Positions 9,228-19,235 of a stretch of 23,139 nucleotides of DNA are shown piece by piece. Location of the stretch: positions 259,345-282,483 of the forward strand of contig NW_003123419.1 of assembly GCF_000003605.2 (NCBI RefSeq), given 5' to 3'. The notes below the pieces were generated by a model. It made no database searches. It was given only the letters and a program-made list of their open reading frames with translations, and had not been told where the DNA came from. The translations under genes were made by a program, and so were the position numbers. Each line of letters begins with the position of its first letter. Within the stretch, counting starts at the first letter, position 1. This DNA comes from Saccoglossus kowalevskii. Its lineage: Eukaryota > Hemichordata > Enteropneusta > Harrimaniidae.

Positions 9228-11228
9228 CAGAGATCTAAAAAAACCCAAAACAATGATAAACAATGACAAACACAAGACCCTGATGATTATAATCCATGTA
9301 TAAATAATGTGACAAAAAAAGAATGTCACGTCTTGCTCCTGATAATTGATATAGAATAAACACATAATATCATAAAACAATAAACCTTTGCGGTATATAC
9401 TTGCAGAATTTTTTGAATGACAATTTACTAAAATAATGATGTGGATAGGTCATCACAATAATACTGCAAAGTATGCACTACCAGAGTGCATACTAAAGTG
9501 TATTCTTGTGATATTATTATCCATCTTTACAAAGATAATAGACAAGTTTTGAGTTGTAGCGCCAACAGTTGGTTTCCGTGCAAGAATGGTCGGTTTATTT
9601 CTATTTTCGCTTGTTTCCCTTATTCTGATGAGCTATCAAGCATTTACACGGCCAAATCAAAGGTAAAGGCGAGAACTCGAAAATTGTCTATTACACAAAC
9701 ATGGTTCATAAGTATTTCAGTTCAAATAACAATGAATGTTTTAAAGATGCTCAAAAAAGCCATCCAGTAAAACCTACTTCTAGATCAATATTTTAGTATT
9801 AATATATTAACATTTTAGGTTTAGATCAACACTTATTTTGTGAATATTACTTTTAACAATCAATAGTTATAAGAAAACCTACTAGCAAACCAGACAAAGA
9901 TTAAAATAAATCAAAGTGCACTATTACAAACTGACATCATCGAAATTATGACACCATATTTGCTCCAATAGAAGCAGAGCTGGAACAAAAATTGCATTTA
10001 TAGAATACCGTACTGGATAAATAAAATGCGACTTTGGTTAAGCAGTTACACATCTCTATCATTTACTTATCGGTAAGTACATTCACTACTAACAGAGCAA
10101 ATATGGTATCGTTACGGAGAAGCTTAGCCTTATTTACCAGTCGAAAAATATCTGCAAAACTGCAACTTCAGTGGATATGTTATTAATGAATGAATTTGTA
10201 GTCTGAGGCTGCTTGTGTAAGCAATGTCAATCCTGCGAAACAAATGCGGAAATCATTAATTATTAGAAAGTCATTCACACTATTAATACCATACACAAGC
10301 GTCAGTCGTCACATCACATCATGTTTGATGCGGGTCCCACGCAGCTTATAGGTCATTGCACTTTTATGTTTTGTACACATGCGCATAGACTATCGACAGT
10401 CGGTCGTACCTAATATTAATATGTTATTATTATTAAATATTGTGTATAAACCTAATAGGTGTGAATAAATTGTGAATGTCGGGACAAGAAGTAAAGTCCC
10501 TCGCAAAAATGTATTTCGGCGTACGAGTGTCTAGGAAACACAATTACATTAGGCCCGAGGACTGTCGACAGTCTAACATGCAGAGTAACTGGTTGGCAAA
10601 AATCACTTGTTCGAACCTCAAAATAAAATAATGGCATTGTTCACTGCTTCTATTATTAAATATAAATGTACGTGTTCCAGTTAATAAAACAACTTATAGG
10701 CAACAATGTCGCAGGTAGTGCTCATCATTGAGCGATATTTGTTATCAGTTAGCAAAAATATAAACAAATGATGTCACAGTGCGATAGCCTATACAACAAT
10801 TGAAACAGTGGTGTGACTGACTGTGGTGTTACAAATACCCTATTTGCTTTATTAGAGGTACATCTTCAATAAAAGCACAAATACACCAACAATTGCATTT
10901 ATTGTATGCTGGATTGTTACAATACGACTTATTTTGACCATGTATGCACTACTATTAAAGCAAATACAGTATTCTTTCAAGGTGGTAGATAGCAGACACT
11001 ATATTAGTTAAACCCTACGTGTACATGCAGTTTTTGTATTATAATGTATTATAAAAAAAAATATTATATTAGAAATAACTCCCTGGAATAAAACAAGTAA
11101 AAGGTACAACTTATAATAATAGTATAAATATTCATATAAATGTGCATTTTGTCTTGTGCACACAGTGATGTACATTATATCTAATCCAATGTTAATCCAA
11201 TCTGCTAATTTTAAAAATAAATACACAC
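9228..11228. other. AT-rich unassigned sequence
   Basis: Two kilobases without a supported gene. The longest frame (about 9486-9770, plus, 94 codons) has no recognisable domain. A short less AT-rich patch at about 10300-10620 contains the palindrome ACTGTCGACAGT (about 10560-10571) and a related TCGACAGT at about 10394. ATT microsatellite runs occur near 10424-10440. Confidence 0.4.
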
Positions 11229-11387
11229 TACTGTAAAATACATTATTTTAGCTGGAATTACTTTTCGCTGCAAAGACTTTTTGGAGTTTATTTTCACTGA
11301 TTTTCGATAAGTTGAATATGTATTATATTCACTGGAATTTATTTTCACGAAAATAAATCCCAAGTGAAAATAAAGTATTTTACAGTA
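11229..11387. mobile_element. Small MITE with TA flanks (about 155 bp)
   Basis: The ends are CTGTAAAATAC (from 11231) and GTATTTTACAG (to 11385), perfect inverted repeats of 11 bp. Similarity extends inward to about 30 bp through ATTATTTTAGCTGG against the reverse complement of the right arm. Each end is flanked by TA, consistent with a TA target-site duplication as made by Tc1/mariner-type transposases. The interior holds TTCACTGGAATTTATTTTCAC and a second internal palindromic run. It encodes nothing. Confidence 0.75.
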
Positions 11388-11980
11388 TATACAAGTTTTA
11401 ACTAAATAAACTCGCAACAGTAACTAATATATTAGATACACAGTGAATTTCATGAAGACTTAAAAACATTTACCCTGTCAGAGCCTCATGTTTTATTCAA
11501 ATCTAAAGAATACACTTTTATTGGCAATATAAGCCATTTGGCAATGCCGATTACCCATGAGTCTTTGCAGGTTCCTTGTTTGTTAACACGTTGTGATTGG
11601 TTATTTTCAACTATCATTTAAAATATATAAGCATTCATAGATATGTTATAAAATAAACATTCATGTCTTTATGAAATTCACTGTACTTGTATGGTAGATA
11701 AGCAATTTGTTGCATTTTGTTTAATGCACTTTAAATGTTATATACCATAAAAGTAAACAAAAACCTATTTTATATATACAATTGGTGAGTTGCAGAGATA
11801 GACTGAAGGTGAAGACTGAAGGCAGGTATCAGATTATACCTTAATTCTGTTGAGCAATTATACAAGGCAGAATTTTATACTTTGAAAACACCTGTCCACA
11901 AACAAGCTGCTCTCTGATTGGTCTAACTGTTAGGGTTTGGTAGCCAATCAGGTACAATCTTGTATGTAAGATTGCATTGA
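11388..11980. other. CPTP 3' UTR and downstream region
   Basis: This lies downstream of the CPTP stop codon in the minus direction. Minus-strand AATAAA candidates are at 11517-11522 and 11492-11497, which would give a 3' UTR of about 460-490 nt. An inverted pair CTGATTGG (11914-11921) and CCAATCAG (11944-11951) would form an 8-bp stem in the transcript. No other gene is visible. Confidence 0.4.
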
Positions 11981-12500
11981 CTAAGGTAACATTAATAAAT
12001 CATGCTTTGTGTACAGTTGCTCAACCTCATCATAGACTGTGTCTGAAATCTGTAAGAGGTCTGGTAAAATCTTATGGGCTTCTTCAGGCGACTCCTTGAA
12101 TGAATTTTCCATAAAATGTTTTCGAGTGGGTAACGTGTAAAGGGCAAAACCCACTGCTTTCCTGACGAGCCATGGGTGGAAGTGAGCAAGACTATCATTA
12201 TAAGCTTCTCCTGCCAAAGTGGAGACTTTATCGTGATCACTACCACCATCAACCTTGCGTAACATTCCTATGATGAAAGCGAGCGCTCGATGCAGACGAA
12301 GCACGGTCCTGGATCCAGATAGAAGGCCCTCAGCTGACTTACTGGTGGTTAAGTCATTCTTGATTTCATACTCCATCATAGACTGCATAGTTTTGAATTT
12401 TTCTCCGTGTGATGATTGTCGATGTTTTGCTAGAATACCAACTTTCTCATGGACATCCTTTGATACAAAGCTGAAGAGTTTACCCATAGCATCAAAAAAC
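11981..12500 (-). other. CPTP: CPTP coding exon 2 (terminal)
   Basis: It begins after the acceptor TTTATTCTGTAG (AG at 12502-12501) with G completing an Arg codon, then FFDAMGK. It runs without interruption to TAG at 11983-11981 and carries nearly all of the lipid-headgroup site and the hydrophobic-pocket helices. The open frame continues upstream of the acceptor to 12628, but that extension is intron: its translation loses similarity exactly at the splice site. Confidence 0.93.
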
Positions 12501-14078
12501 CTACAGAATAAATACATTAGAACTGAACCAGTATATCTCAACAGTCTACTCAGGTAAACTGAATTTAAAAATAATACAAATAGTGTAACTGTTGTGTAAA
12601 TAAGTTTTCTTTTTTGTGTAAACCACAATTAAATTTAATTAAATTATCAGACCTGCTGCATTGTGTAGTACAGTTTGTATACTGTAGTAAATTTTTTTCA
12701 CAATAGATGGATATTATAGTTGGAATAACCAGAAACCTGTCTAAACCAAACAATGACAGTATGGGTGGAGTAACTAGAAACATTGTTAAACAAGTCATTG
12801 TCAATGTCCAGTTTTTAGTTACTGTGTCAATTAAAAACAATGACAGATGTACATTATAATAAAATGTTGCAGAAGTATTCAGTATGTTAATGAGTCTAAG
12901 TATGAAAATAAAACATGGTCATCAGTCGAGATGCTCAATTGTTTGAATTATGGACATCAAATTACAAACATTGAGTTACGAAAACATTGAGTTACAAAAA
13001 TGACCACGCACATATTTTTGAGACCACACCCATTTTTGTGAAACAAAGCCCAAATTGTAACTCAAAGTTCAATTAACAGTTAACAGAACTTCGAGTTACA
13101 GGCATTTTGTACATTTTGGTTTTTGTTGAACGTCTACATTCAGTAACTCAAACTTTAATTAAAAGTTATTATTCAAACTTTGAGTTTGTAGCTCAAAATT
13201 TAATTAAAAGTTAACCATAGTTTGAGTTATGGACAACATAGAATTTGTTGTTGTTTACTGTCCACATTCAGAATTTTAATTAAAAGTTAACATAACTTCA
13301 GGTTACGGCAATGTAGATTGTTGTTATTGTTCAAACATCCACATATCATCTTCCTTTCTGCAATAAGCTTGCTTTTTTCAACTTTTGGGCTTAGTCGCTG
13401 TGTGTGTTTGTAATGTCGCAACAATGTTACTGTTATTACTGAAACAAAACAGGCCAAAATTGACTATAGTGAAGATTTGAGAATCTATTTGCCTGATTTC
13501 ACATGTTGTACCAGGGACTCGGACGGCAGTCATGTGTTGTTATCGGTATATGATAAAAGAGAGTTGGAGATGATGAAAATATGGAATGACGCTGATGAGG
13601 AAGTACACAACTCCGGCCTTTGTCTGTGGTGGTTTCCAGACTCCAGCAAGATGTCGACAAGAAGTTGTGATGATGTACAGGTGACTAAGCCCAAAAGTTG
13701 AAACATGCAAGCTTATTGCGAGAGGAGTCATCCATGCGCATGCGACAGATGGCCATACCGTGTTGTTGTTTACAAACAAGCGCCTACTCATGAGCCTTTG
13801 CATTTTGTGTGTGTGTTGGACTCAATTCGCGCACTGCACTTATTTGACACATACCTGGCAAATTCTGTAAATGTGTTGACGTACTATTTGATACATACAT
13901 CGTACTTGGCAAAATTCTGTAAATGTGTTGATGTAATGTTTGACACATACCTGGCAAATTCTGTAAATGTGTTGATGTAATGGTCTAAGAGGATTGTATC
14001 CTTCTCTGGATGGCACTCATTGAGTTCTTTTATGACCAAAGCCAAATCTAAGCCATGTACATTACCAGTTTTTTTCAT
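11981..14078 (-). CDS. CPTP: Ceramide-1-phosphate transfer protein, spliced
   Basis: The minus-strand coding sequence joins 14078-13951 (128 nt) and 12500-11981 (520 nt, stop TAG) to give 215 aa; human CPTP is 214 aa. CPTP is a cytosolic single-domain protein of the GLTP fold that moves ceramide-1-phosphate between the trans-Golgi, plasma membrane and other membranes. Recognised blocks include LDLALVIKEL near residue 10, ILLDHYI near 29, LFSFVSKDV near 51, SRTVLRLHRAL near 106, YNDSLAHFHPWLVRKAV near 143 and LYTLPTR near 163, ending LLMLP. Residues expected to bind the phosphate and amide headgroup are present: Asp58, Lys62, Arg107, Arg111 and His151 (human D56, K60, R106, R110, H150, from knowledge of the family). 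The ATG at 14078 gives an N-terminus matching the human length. A 5' UTR intron is possible but not shown. Confidence 0.93.
12950..13320. repeat. Degenerate intronic repeat with TTAATTAAAAGTTA core
   Basis: The words CTTTAATTAAAAGTTA, TTTAATTAAAAGTTAAC, TTTTAATTAAAAGTTAAC and TTCAATTAACAGTTAAC recur about every 60-100 bp. They alternate with GAGTTACA/GAGTTATGG words and CCACATTCAG. No coding potential; likely an old satellite-like expansion. Confidence 0.55.
13361..13718. repeat. Inverted repeat (about 37 bp arms) bounding a 358-bp segment
   Basis: The left arm at 13361-13398 begins CAATAAGCTTGC and ends TTTTGGGCTTAGTC. The right arm at 13682-13718 is its reverse complement, with about 35 of 37 positions identical. 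Similarity stops abruptly outside CAATAAGC on both sides. No clear target-site duplication was seen, so this could be a small foldback element or an inverted duplication. The right arm starts one base after the donor of the coding-like exon listed separately. Confidence 0.7.
13453..13680 (+). other. Antisense candidate exon inside the CPTP intron, unrecognised
   Basis: The plus-strand frame is open from 13414 to 13701, about 95 codons, with balanced composition unlike neighbouring AT-rich noise (IDYSEDLRIYLPDFTCC, SHVLLSVYDKRELEMM, IWNDADEEVHNSG, LCLWWFPDSS). A possible acceptor ends ACAAAACAG at 13452 and a possible donor is TGTACAG|GTGACT at 13680/13681, which would make a 228-bp phase-0 exon of 76 codons. 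There is no ATG at the front. I do not recognise the family. It may be a gene fragment captured by an inverted-repeat element, or a real exon of an antisense gene. Confidence 0.35.
13843..13982 (-). repeat. Tandem triplication of the CPTP exon 1 end and splice donor
   Basis: Three copies of a unit containing CTGTAAATGTGTTGA end at equivalent positions 13951, 13906 and 13855, with spacings of 45 and 51 bp, both multiples of three. The unit spans the last coding residues (HYINTFTEFA) and the donor. The first and third copies have identical GCCAG|GTATGTGTC donors; the middle copy reads GCCAAGTACG and lacks a donor. Reading through to the distal donor meets an in-frame TAG at 13886-13884, so only the proximal donor gives full-length protein. 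Confidence 0.8.
13951..14078 (-). other. CPTP: CPTP coding exon 1
   Basis: It encodes residues 1-42 plus two bases of Arg43 (AG|G). It ends at GCCAG|GTATGT, a near-consensus donor at 13951/13950. The translation HGLDLALVIKEL...ILLDHYINTFTEFA aligns with the human N-terminal helices. Upstream in the transcript direction are T-rich tracts ending TTTATAG and GTTAAAG within 40 bases of the ATG, so a non-coding first exon further upstream is possible. The open frame also extends to an ATG at 14102; the internal ATG at 14078 is preferred by length. Confidence 0.88.
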
Positions 14079-16339
14079 GATTATATCTTTAACAAAATAC
14101 AAATAAAACTATAAATTAGAATTAACTTGAAAGCAGAATAATAATATCTTAAAATACAATTTACTTTGGGGATTCATTGGTTATACCATAGCAGCCAAGT
14201 ACATGTACCATAGCAGCCAAGTACCATGACAGCAAAGCATAGTAAATCTGTGCTTACTTGATCTTACTACGCTGATTTGCTGTGCTCAGCCCCGACTGGC
14301 ACTCAAAATTAGTGACCACCACAGAAATGTTTCGACCAGGACAAGCATTCTATTGTTATTATACAGTAATTATGGACGATGTGGTAGCGGCTTTTATAAA
14401 CAATACACTTGTCGATTTTGTAAAATTAGCATTTCCCTGTTTGCAAGTAAACATTTTCTGATGATACACTAAGGTCTTTAAATTGATAGCTAAAATGTTG
14501 TTAAAATCTGTACTGCCATTCTGATACATCATGGTCAAAGCAGTGATCAAAATCTGTTTATGCTACTTCAAGGAAAAACAAAGTGTTTATTGCGTGATTG
14601 CTACATGTATCATCATGAATGATGACAAAACTCTTCTTTCAACACTTTTACCTTTTAAAACATGCTAATCACCTCTTCCGAAAACCATTGTGTAGTTTTC
14701 CACTAAAATATATGCCAACAGAACAGTTCACTATCATTCAGAAAATGTTGAGTTTTATCGGCAATATCAAGTGGCATTCTGATTGGTTAATGGCATATTT
14801 GACCCATCGAATCAAACGACATATGCGGAAGTAACGCATCACAAACATCATAGTCTGTATTTTTTACATCTATATATAGCCACACTTGATTACTCAATGT
14901 GCTATTATTTTAGTGTTTTGAAAACATAATTTTGCAAAAAATCTTTGTATAAAATGAATTCATATAAGTGAGGAGTTGTATGCTTATAGAAACACTGATG
15001 TTACAGAATAATATCACTGTTTGAAAATAAATGTATGGTTCAATTTTAAAGTCCTATTCATTCAGTGTCCATGTTCTCCTATCCCATACATTTAATTCAT
15101 TTAACTTGCTAGTCTATGTAAACCACCAGTGTATAACCATATGCCTACATGTAGTATATAACCCATTCATCTACGGGTAGTAAACCAGCATCAAGATGAC
15201 TCTGCCAACTCTTGTTTATATTTCAACAAAGGAGGTAAATGTTTATTTAAAGGATGTTTGATACAGTATGACTTTCACAAAGTACGTAATAGTGTGCATA
15301 CTTTCTACAGGAGTGAGTCCAGGCTATATTGGGTACAGCTTTAAATTCTATGCAATATGCAAAATATTGGAAAATCCAAATGTTTCCAGGAAACATATTA
15401 TTATTATTATTAAAGTTATTATTGAATGTACTAAAATAAAGAAATAAGGACGCATGTGCTTATGTAAATGACACACGTGTGAACATGGTCAAACCAAAGA
15501 CACTAGAAATTAAGCCATGAATTTTATGGTTTTGGTTTGGAGCATTTTTTGATGATTTTGACTCTTGACATAATCTACCGTCAGGATGAGTTAATTTGTG
15601 TACATATTCTGAAACTCTGGTTCAAAGAGTTGTGCCAGCAACTGGATTCATTTACAATGGAACCTTTCTAAACAACATAATTTATGTCTGTACATCTCCA
15701 GTCTGTGTCAAGACAGAGTTGATGGAATTAGCGAAAATCAATATATTTTTGGTGACAAACATCAGTTTTACAAGCATTCCAGTCATTAAGGTAAATCCCT
15801 AGGGTATTAACTGTGATAATGACTTTTTACAAAGTGTTCTCAACTTAGTTTTCTAAAAGAACAAATGCTAATTTATGCTAATTTAAATATGCTAAATTTA
15901 TAACAATTATCTGACTCTTTTCTTGGACTATACTTATATCGTAAGGGGTGCCCAATGATTTTTTTTAAAATACCTAATAGTGTGATAAATCTGAAAATAT
16001 AATACCCTGATTTTCAGTATAATGATCACAGCCAATCAGATGGCTAGATTCAAAATAACCATGTTATACATGTAATAATAGAACAAACTGGACTTTAATA
16101 CATGTAAACTTGTAAATGCCAACACTGTAATTATCGGGATTACTTTTGCCACCCTTTTATTACCAGTAAGAGGAAACAATTGTTCTAGCTGTGCAAACAT
16201 GACTGCTCCGACCCGGTCGCTACGCCACCCTACACACTGCCTCATAATATTTACATTATACATATTTATTTCTGATACAAGCCACTTCGCGATGAGCGTC
16301 TTTTGCGGTCAGTAATATTTACAAACATTTTTGTTCACT
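14079..16339. other. Region upstream of CPTP and AT-rich intergenic sequence
   Basis: The first few hundred bases upstream of the CPTP start contain a 22-bp tandem repeat (14184-14228) and ATTGG/CCAAT words but no clear TATA box. Further on I see no supported gene. ATT microsatellite is at about 15400-15413. A hairpin at 15982-16029 pairs CTGAAAAT (15991-15998) with ATTTTCAG (16009-16016) inside GTGAT...ATCAC. Open frames at 14359-14550, 14619-14834, 15596-15802 and 16036-16263 lack recognisable features. Confidence 0.4.
14184..14228. repeat. Two-unit 22-bp tandem repeat upstream of CPTP
   Basis: TACCATAGCAGCCAAGTAC occurs at 14184-14202 and 14206-14224, followed by a third partial unit (CATGACAGCAAAG). 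It lies about 105-150 bases upstream of the CPTP start codon, in the likely promoter or 5' UTR region. Confidence 0.7.
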
Positions 16340-17480
16340 ATTGACGATCTGCCCGGCTAGGATTGCCCTTAAAATCAATTTTGTGTATCTGTGTGTGTGA
16401 TTTCCAGTGTTTTCACATATTAATTCTTCTGTGATTTTTTGACTTGACCTATTTTCCCTCAAACTTGGCAGGCAGGTCACACCATCACCCTAGTTATTAG
16501 GTAAAATCTGAAGAAAAAAAAATTGGTCCACCGTTACCATAGTAACAGCCAACAAACTGTTTTGCATAGCTTTGTGCCAAATGTATCTCCTCCTACAAAT
16601 TTAGGATAAAACTATTCAGACGTAGCTCATTCTACTCAGCTTGTGTGGGCACAAAGTTACTATTTGAATTTTTGAATCTTTTTTCATTACTGAGAAATTT
16701 GACTCTTCTGTGAGTTTTTTGGTTCAAACTTGGCAGGCAAGTCACACCTTCACTCTAGTTAATAGGTTGTAAAATCTGTAAACAAATTCTGGCCCACCGT
16801 TTCCATGGCAACAGCAAAAAAAAAAATGTTTTTGTTTTTTTTTTAATACATTTACTGGTTGTTTTATGTCTATTTTCATTACCGAGAAACTTGGCCTCAA
16901 AGTTGGGGTAACTTTTCACCAGCGGCTTTTAACTGCTCTGTGTTTTTTTTGGCTTTGCTGATTTTGTTCATACTTGACAGGCAGGTCGTACTGTCACTAA
17001 TTGAAAAAAAATTCTCGTTCACCACTGCCATGGCAACAACCAACAACTGATTTTTTAATACTTATACTAAAATTATTACCTTCCACCAGTCTTGTAATAG
17101 CAGTGTTATTTAATACAATCATGTTTTTTTTTTATTTGGGCTACGTTGCACACTGGTAAGAGATCACCGGCGCCAACATCAACGTAATCCTAATGCAACT
17201 TTGAACTGAACTATAAATGAACTGTAAATGCTGCCTTCAATCTAGAAAATATTATCGAAAAACTGTTGGAAATAATAAATTTAACAGCAGAATACGTCCT
17301 AGCAATAAAATAAAGTGACTTCTAAAGACTGAACGTTTTTTTGCGAACTTCGTATACGGGGCCCGGTTTTAGTTATAGACCGACGTTAGCTTCACGTTCA
17401 TGTCCTACCATGGCAACAGCCGAAAACATGATCGCCAACCAGCCTACTGGCTTGTTTTATAAACTGGCTTGGCAATTCCC
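16340..17480 (+). repeat. Dispersed repeat, long copy with internal tandem modules (copy B)
   Basis: It aligns with 925-1495 at both ends. The middle is expanded by three diverged modules starting near 16462, 16733 and 16970, each with the order ACTTGGCAGGCAGGTCACAC-like, CACT-CTAGTTAATAGG-like, AAAATCTG and then a CCGTTACCATAGTAACAGCC-like palindrome. Copy A retains a single module. The interior has long A and T runs (around 16808-16843) and no coding frame of note; frames at 16859-17050 and 17341-17595 are repeat-derived. Confidence 0.8.
16533..16546. promoter_or_regulatory. Perfect RFX X-box-like palindrome in repeat copy B
   Basis: GTTACCATAGTAAC fits the X-box consensus GTNRCC-(0-3)-RGYAAC on both half-sites. 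Diverged equivalents in the same module position are at 16799-16812 (GTTTCCATGGCAAC), 17024-17037 (ACTGCCATGGCAAC), 17405-17417 and, in copy A, 1396-1408. Whether RFX factors bind is untested; the match itself is visible. Confidence 0.4.
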
Positions 17481-18112
17481 ACCACCAATTAGACCATGTC
17501 ACAGCATTTCGGCTACTTTTCCAACAAATCCAAAATCACTCATTAATTTTGTTTACTTTACATTTGTACTACGATTACATTTGAAGTTACGATAATTTTA
17601 ATGCATACATGTACACTCACAAAAAATACCCCAAAATAAGAGAAATTAGGATATAGCCTTGACAAAAAAACATTATTTTTTCTTGCCTTAATATTGCATT
17701 TTTTTCTATCTGTGTAACTCCATGTGGAAATCCTGATGAGCTTTAAAGTTCAGTTCACAACTAACGGTTTTGCAATATTAGAGGCTGTGAACTTGTCCAT
17801 GGAGGCTGCAAATAAATAAATATTGTATTCACTGACATTTATTTTGTATTTACAATTTCAATGATTTCCACAGTATCTTTTTCTTACTGGTGTGGCTACA
17901 GTGACTGTGTAGTGTTTTTGTTTTGTCGATTGTTGTCATTTGTTTGTTTTGTGTTTTTGGAATTTTGTACAAAAATCAACAGCGGTTAGATAGGTATGTT
18001 ATTTCCATTATGCAGTATATTGTAGACAGTACTTGTATACTTTGTTATCCAGCATAAATATCAGATTGTTCCAAATCATGAGATTGTAAATTTCGTTCAT
18101 TAATCTTGTAAG
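17481..18112. other. AT-rich unassigned sequence
   Basis: No gene recognised. It may include the 5' untranslated part of the retrotransposon remnant that follows, but no 5' boundary can be set. Confidence 0.35.
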
Positions 18113-18376
18113 ATGACGCTTTCTCCGGGGCCTTCAGAGTCCCATGTTGACTATGTCCCGGCCCGTTTACTCACTTGTTGTCAGCGTCTGAGTGGTATAT
18201 ACAAAATACGACCAAGTAAACGTCAGAATATTAAAAAAAAACAGAAACCTAAAAATCAGTTGCCCATGCCAAGAGACCCGCAGAACCAAAACAATATGTC
18301 AGCTGTCGCCGTCCACAGCAGCGATATGATTTTACACATCGATATTGAGAATCGCGAGTGTAGACATATTGCATAG
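18113..18376 (+). pseudogene. Possible ORF start of a truncated non-LTR retrotransposon
   Basis: An 87-codon ATG frame, less AT-rich than its surroundings, reads MTLSPGPSESHVDYVPARLL and continues with a Lys/Gln-rich basic stretch (SKRQNIKKKQKPKNQLP) before a stop. The YxxxxLL followed by a basic linker is loosely like the region before the endonuclease domain in CR1/L2-type LINEs, but this is weak. A LINE-type 3' tail lies about 0.7 kb downstream in the same orientation, which would fit one internally deleted element. No endonuclease or RT motif is present. Confidence 0.3.
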
Positions 18377-19059
18377 AAATTAACACTAAATACATCTATC
18401 CTGGCCAGCAATCGAACCATCAATCTTCATGAGTGACGTAACTGGCATTTCCATCTATTCCCACTATCCTAAAATGCTCAAGTGAATATTGTCAAATTCA
18501 TGAGTGTGCGTATTTTCGTACAGTGGCGTAAACATTGCTACAATCAAAGACGCGCTGAACAGAAAGTCAATTCTGGGCTAGTACCATTGTCAAATTCTGG
18601 GGAGTAGAGGACTATTTATATGGGAGACGTTACAATAAAGAACTATTAATATTGTTCGATTTGCATATAAAAATCCTATATTGCAACAGAGCATGTTCTA
18701 TATTCACCAAAAAACAAAGTTGTTATTTTTCTAGACACACAACAGACTTGAAACAATAGAAACCATCTGATCCAAGCGACCTGCGTTCTTAAAAATCAAG
18801 TCTTATCGCCCTTGCGTTTCCGAGCAAAAAAACGTTGAGGCTAAAAACGACCGATTTTCGCCCAATCTTCTATGAATTTTTCATAATTTAGCTAATTCAG
18901 CCCAGTGGTTAGATAGGGTACTTATTAGAGACGCTCGGAGAACCAAAATTTGGGACGTGAATCGCTCCGGCGACAAAAAATCGTCAAAAATAGCCAAGGG
19001 GATGAGGGACTGCATTTCGAAAACATATTTTATATATAGGGTATATAACTAGTAGTAAT
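18377..19059. other. Unassigned sequence between ORF and LINE tail
   Basis: 18760-19020 is more GC-rich than the flanks and has words such as GACGCTCGGAGAACC and GATCGC-like CpG patches, but no open frame. It may be an untranslated or deleted part of the same retroelement. Confidence 0.3.
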
Positions 19060-19235
19060 TTTTTTTGTATTTATTATCTAGCTATTTTAGTAATTACTGT
19101 ATTTTACTTTCGTTTATCTGATCATTTATTTTTAATTGTTTTATGTTTTTTTCTAAAACATATTTACTTTATTGTAATCAATTTAATACCCTAAAGAGGG
19201 TGCAATGTCAATAAAGTTTACTTTACTTTACTTTA
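19060..19235 (+). mobile_element. LINE-type 3' end with (ACTTT)n tail
   Basis: AT-rich 3' UTR-like sequence ends in a small hairpin ACCCTAAAGAGGGT (19188-19201), then GCAATGTCAATAAAG and a short pentanucleotide tail of TTTAC repeats. A terminal stem-loop followed by a microsatellite tail is typical of non-LTR retrotransposon 3' ends. The exact clade cannot be named without a search. Downstream, 19236-19345 contains TGTGTA/ACAC-rich simple sequence. Confidence 0.6.

Larger units (their letters stand above)
12501..13950 (-). other. CPTP intron, phase 2, repeat-rich
   Basis: Canonical GT (13950-13949) and AG (12502-12501). Reading down the plus strand it holds a partial tandem duplication at 12718-12805 (TGGAATAACCAGAAAC against TGGAGTAACTAGAAAC), a longer degenerate repeat at about 12950-13320, an inverted-repeat-bounded segment at 13361-13718, and extra copies of the exon 1 donor region at 13843-13950. 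Confidence 0.85.

Noticed and set aside
9486-9770. 94-codon plus-strand frame
   Set aside because: No recognisable domain, no splice support, in a long AT-rich gene-poor stretch.
10590-10625. tRNA or tRNA-SINE B box (GTTCGAACC)
   Set aside because: No matching A box or cloverleaf can be formed upstream; the B-box match alone is weak.
12501-12628. Upstream extension of the CPTP exon 2 frame (MWFTQKRKLIYTT...)
   Set aside because: Similarity to CPTP begins exactly after the acceptor at 12501, and exon 1 joins there in phase; the extension is intron.
12565-12840. 91-codon minus-strand frame
   Set aside because: Lies in the CPTP intron over a tandem duplication, hydrophobic AT-driven composition, no family resemblance.
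12950-13320. CRISPR-like array
   Set aside because: Spacing and repeats are irregular and degenerate, and the window is clearly eukaryotic.
13540-13803. 87-codon minus-strand frame
   Set aside because: Antisense to the better-supported exon-like frame at 13453-13680 and runs across the inverted-repeat boundary.
13884-13950. Downstream extension of the exon 1 frame
   Set aside because: It reads through the donor into repeat copies and stops at TAG; the spliced model matches the family length and sequence.
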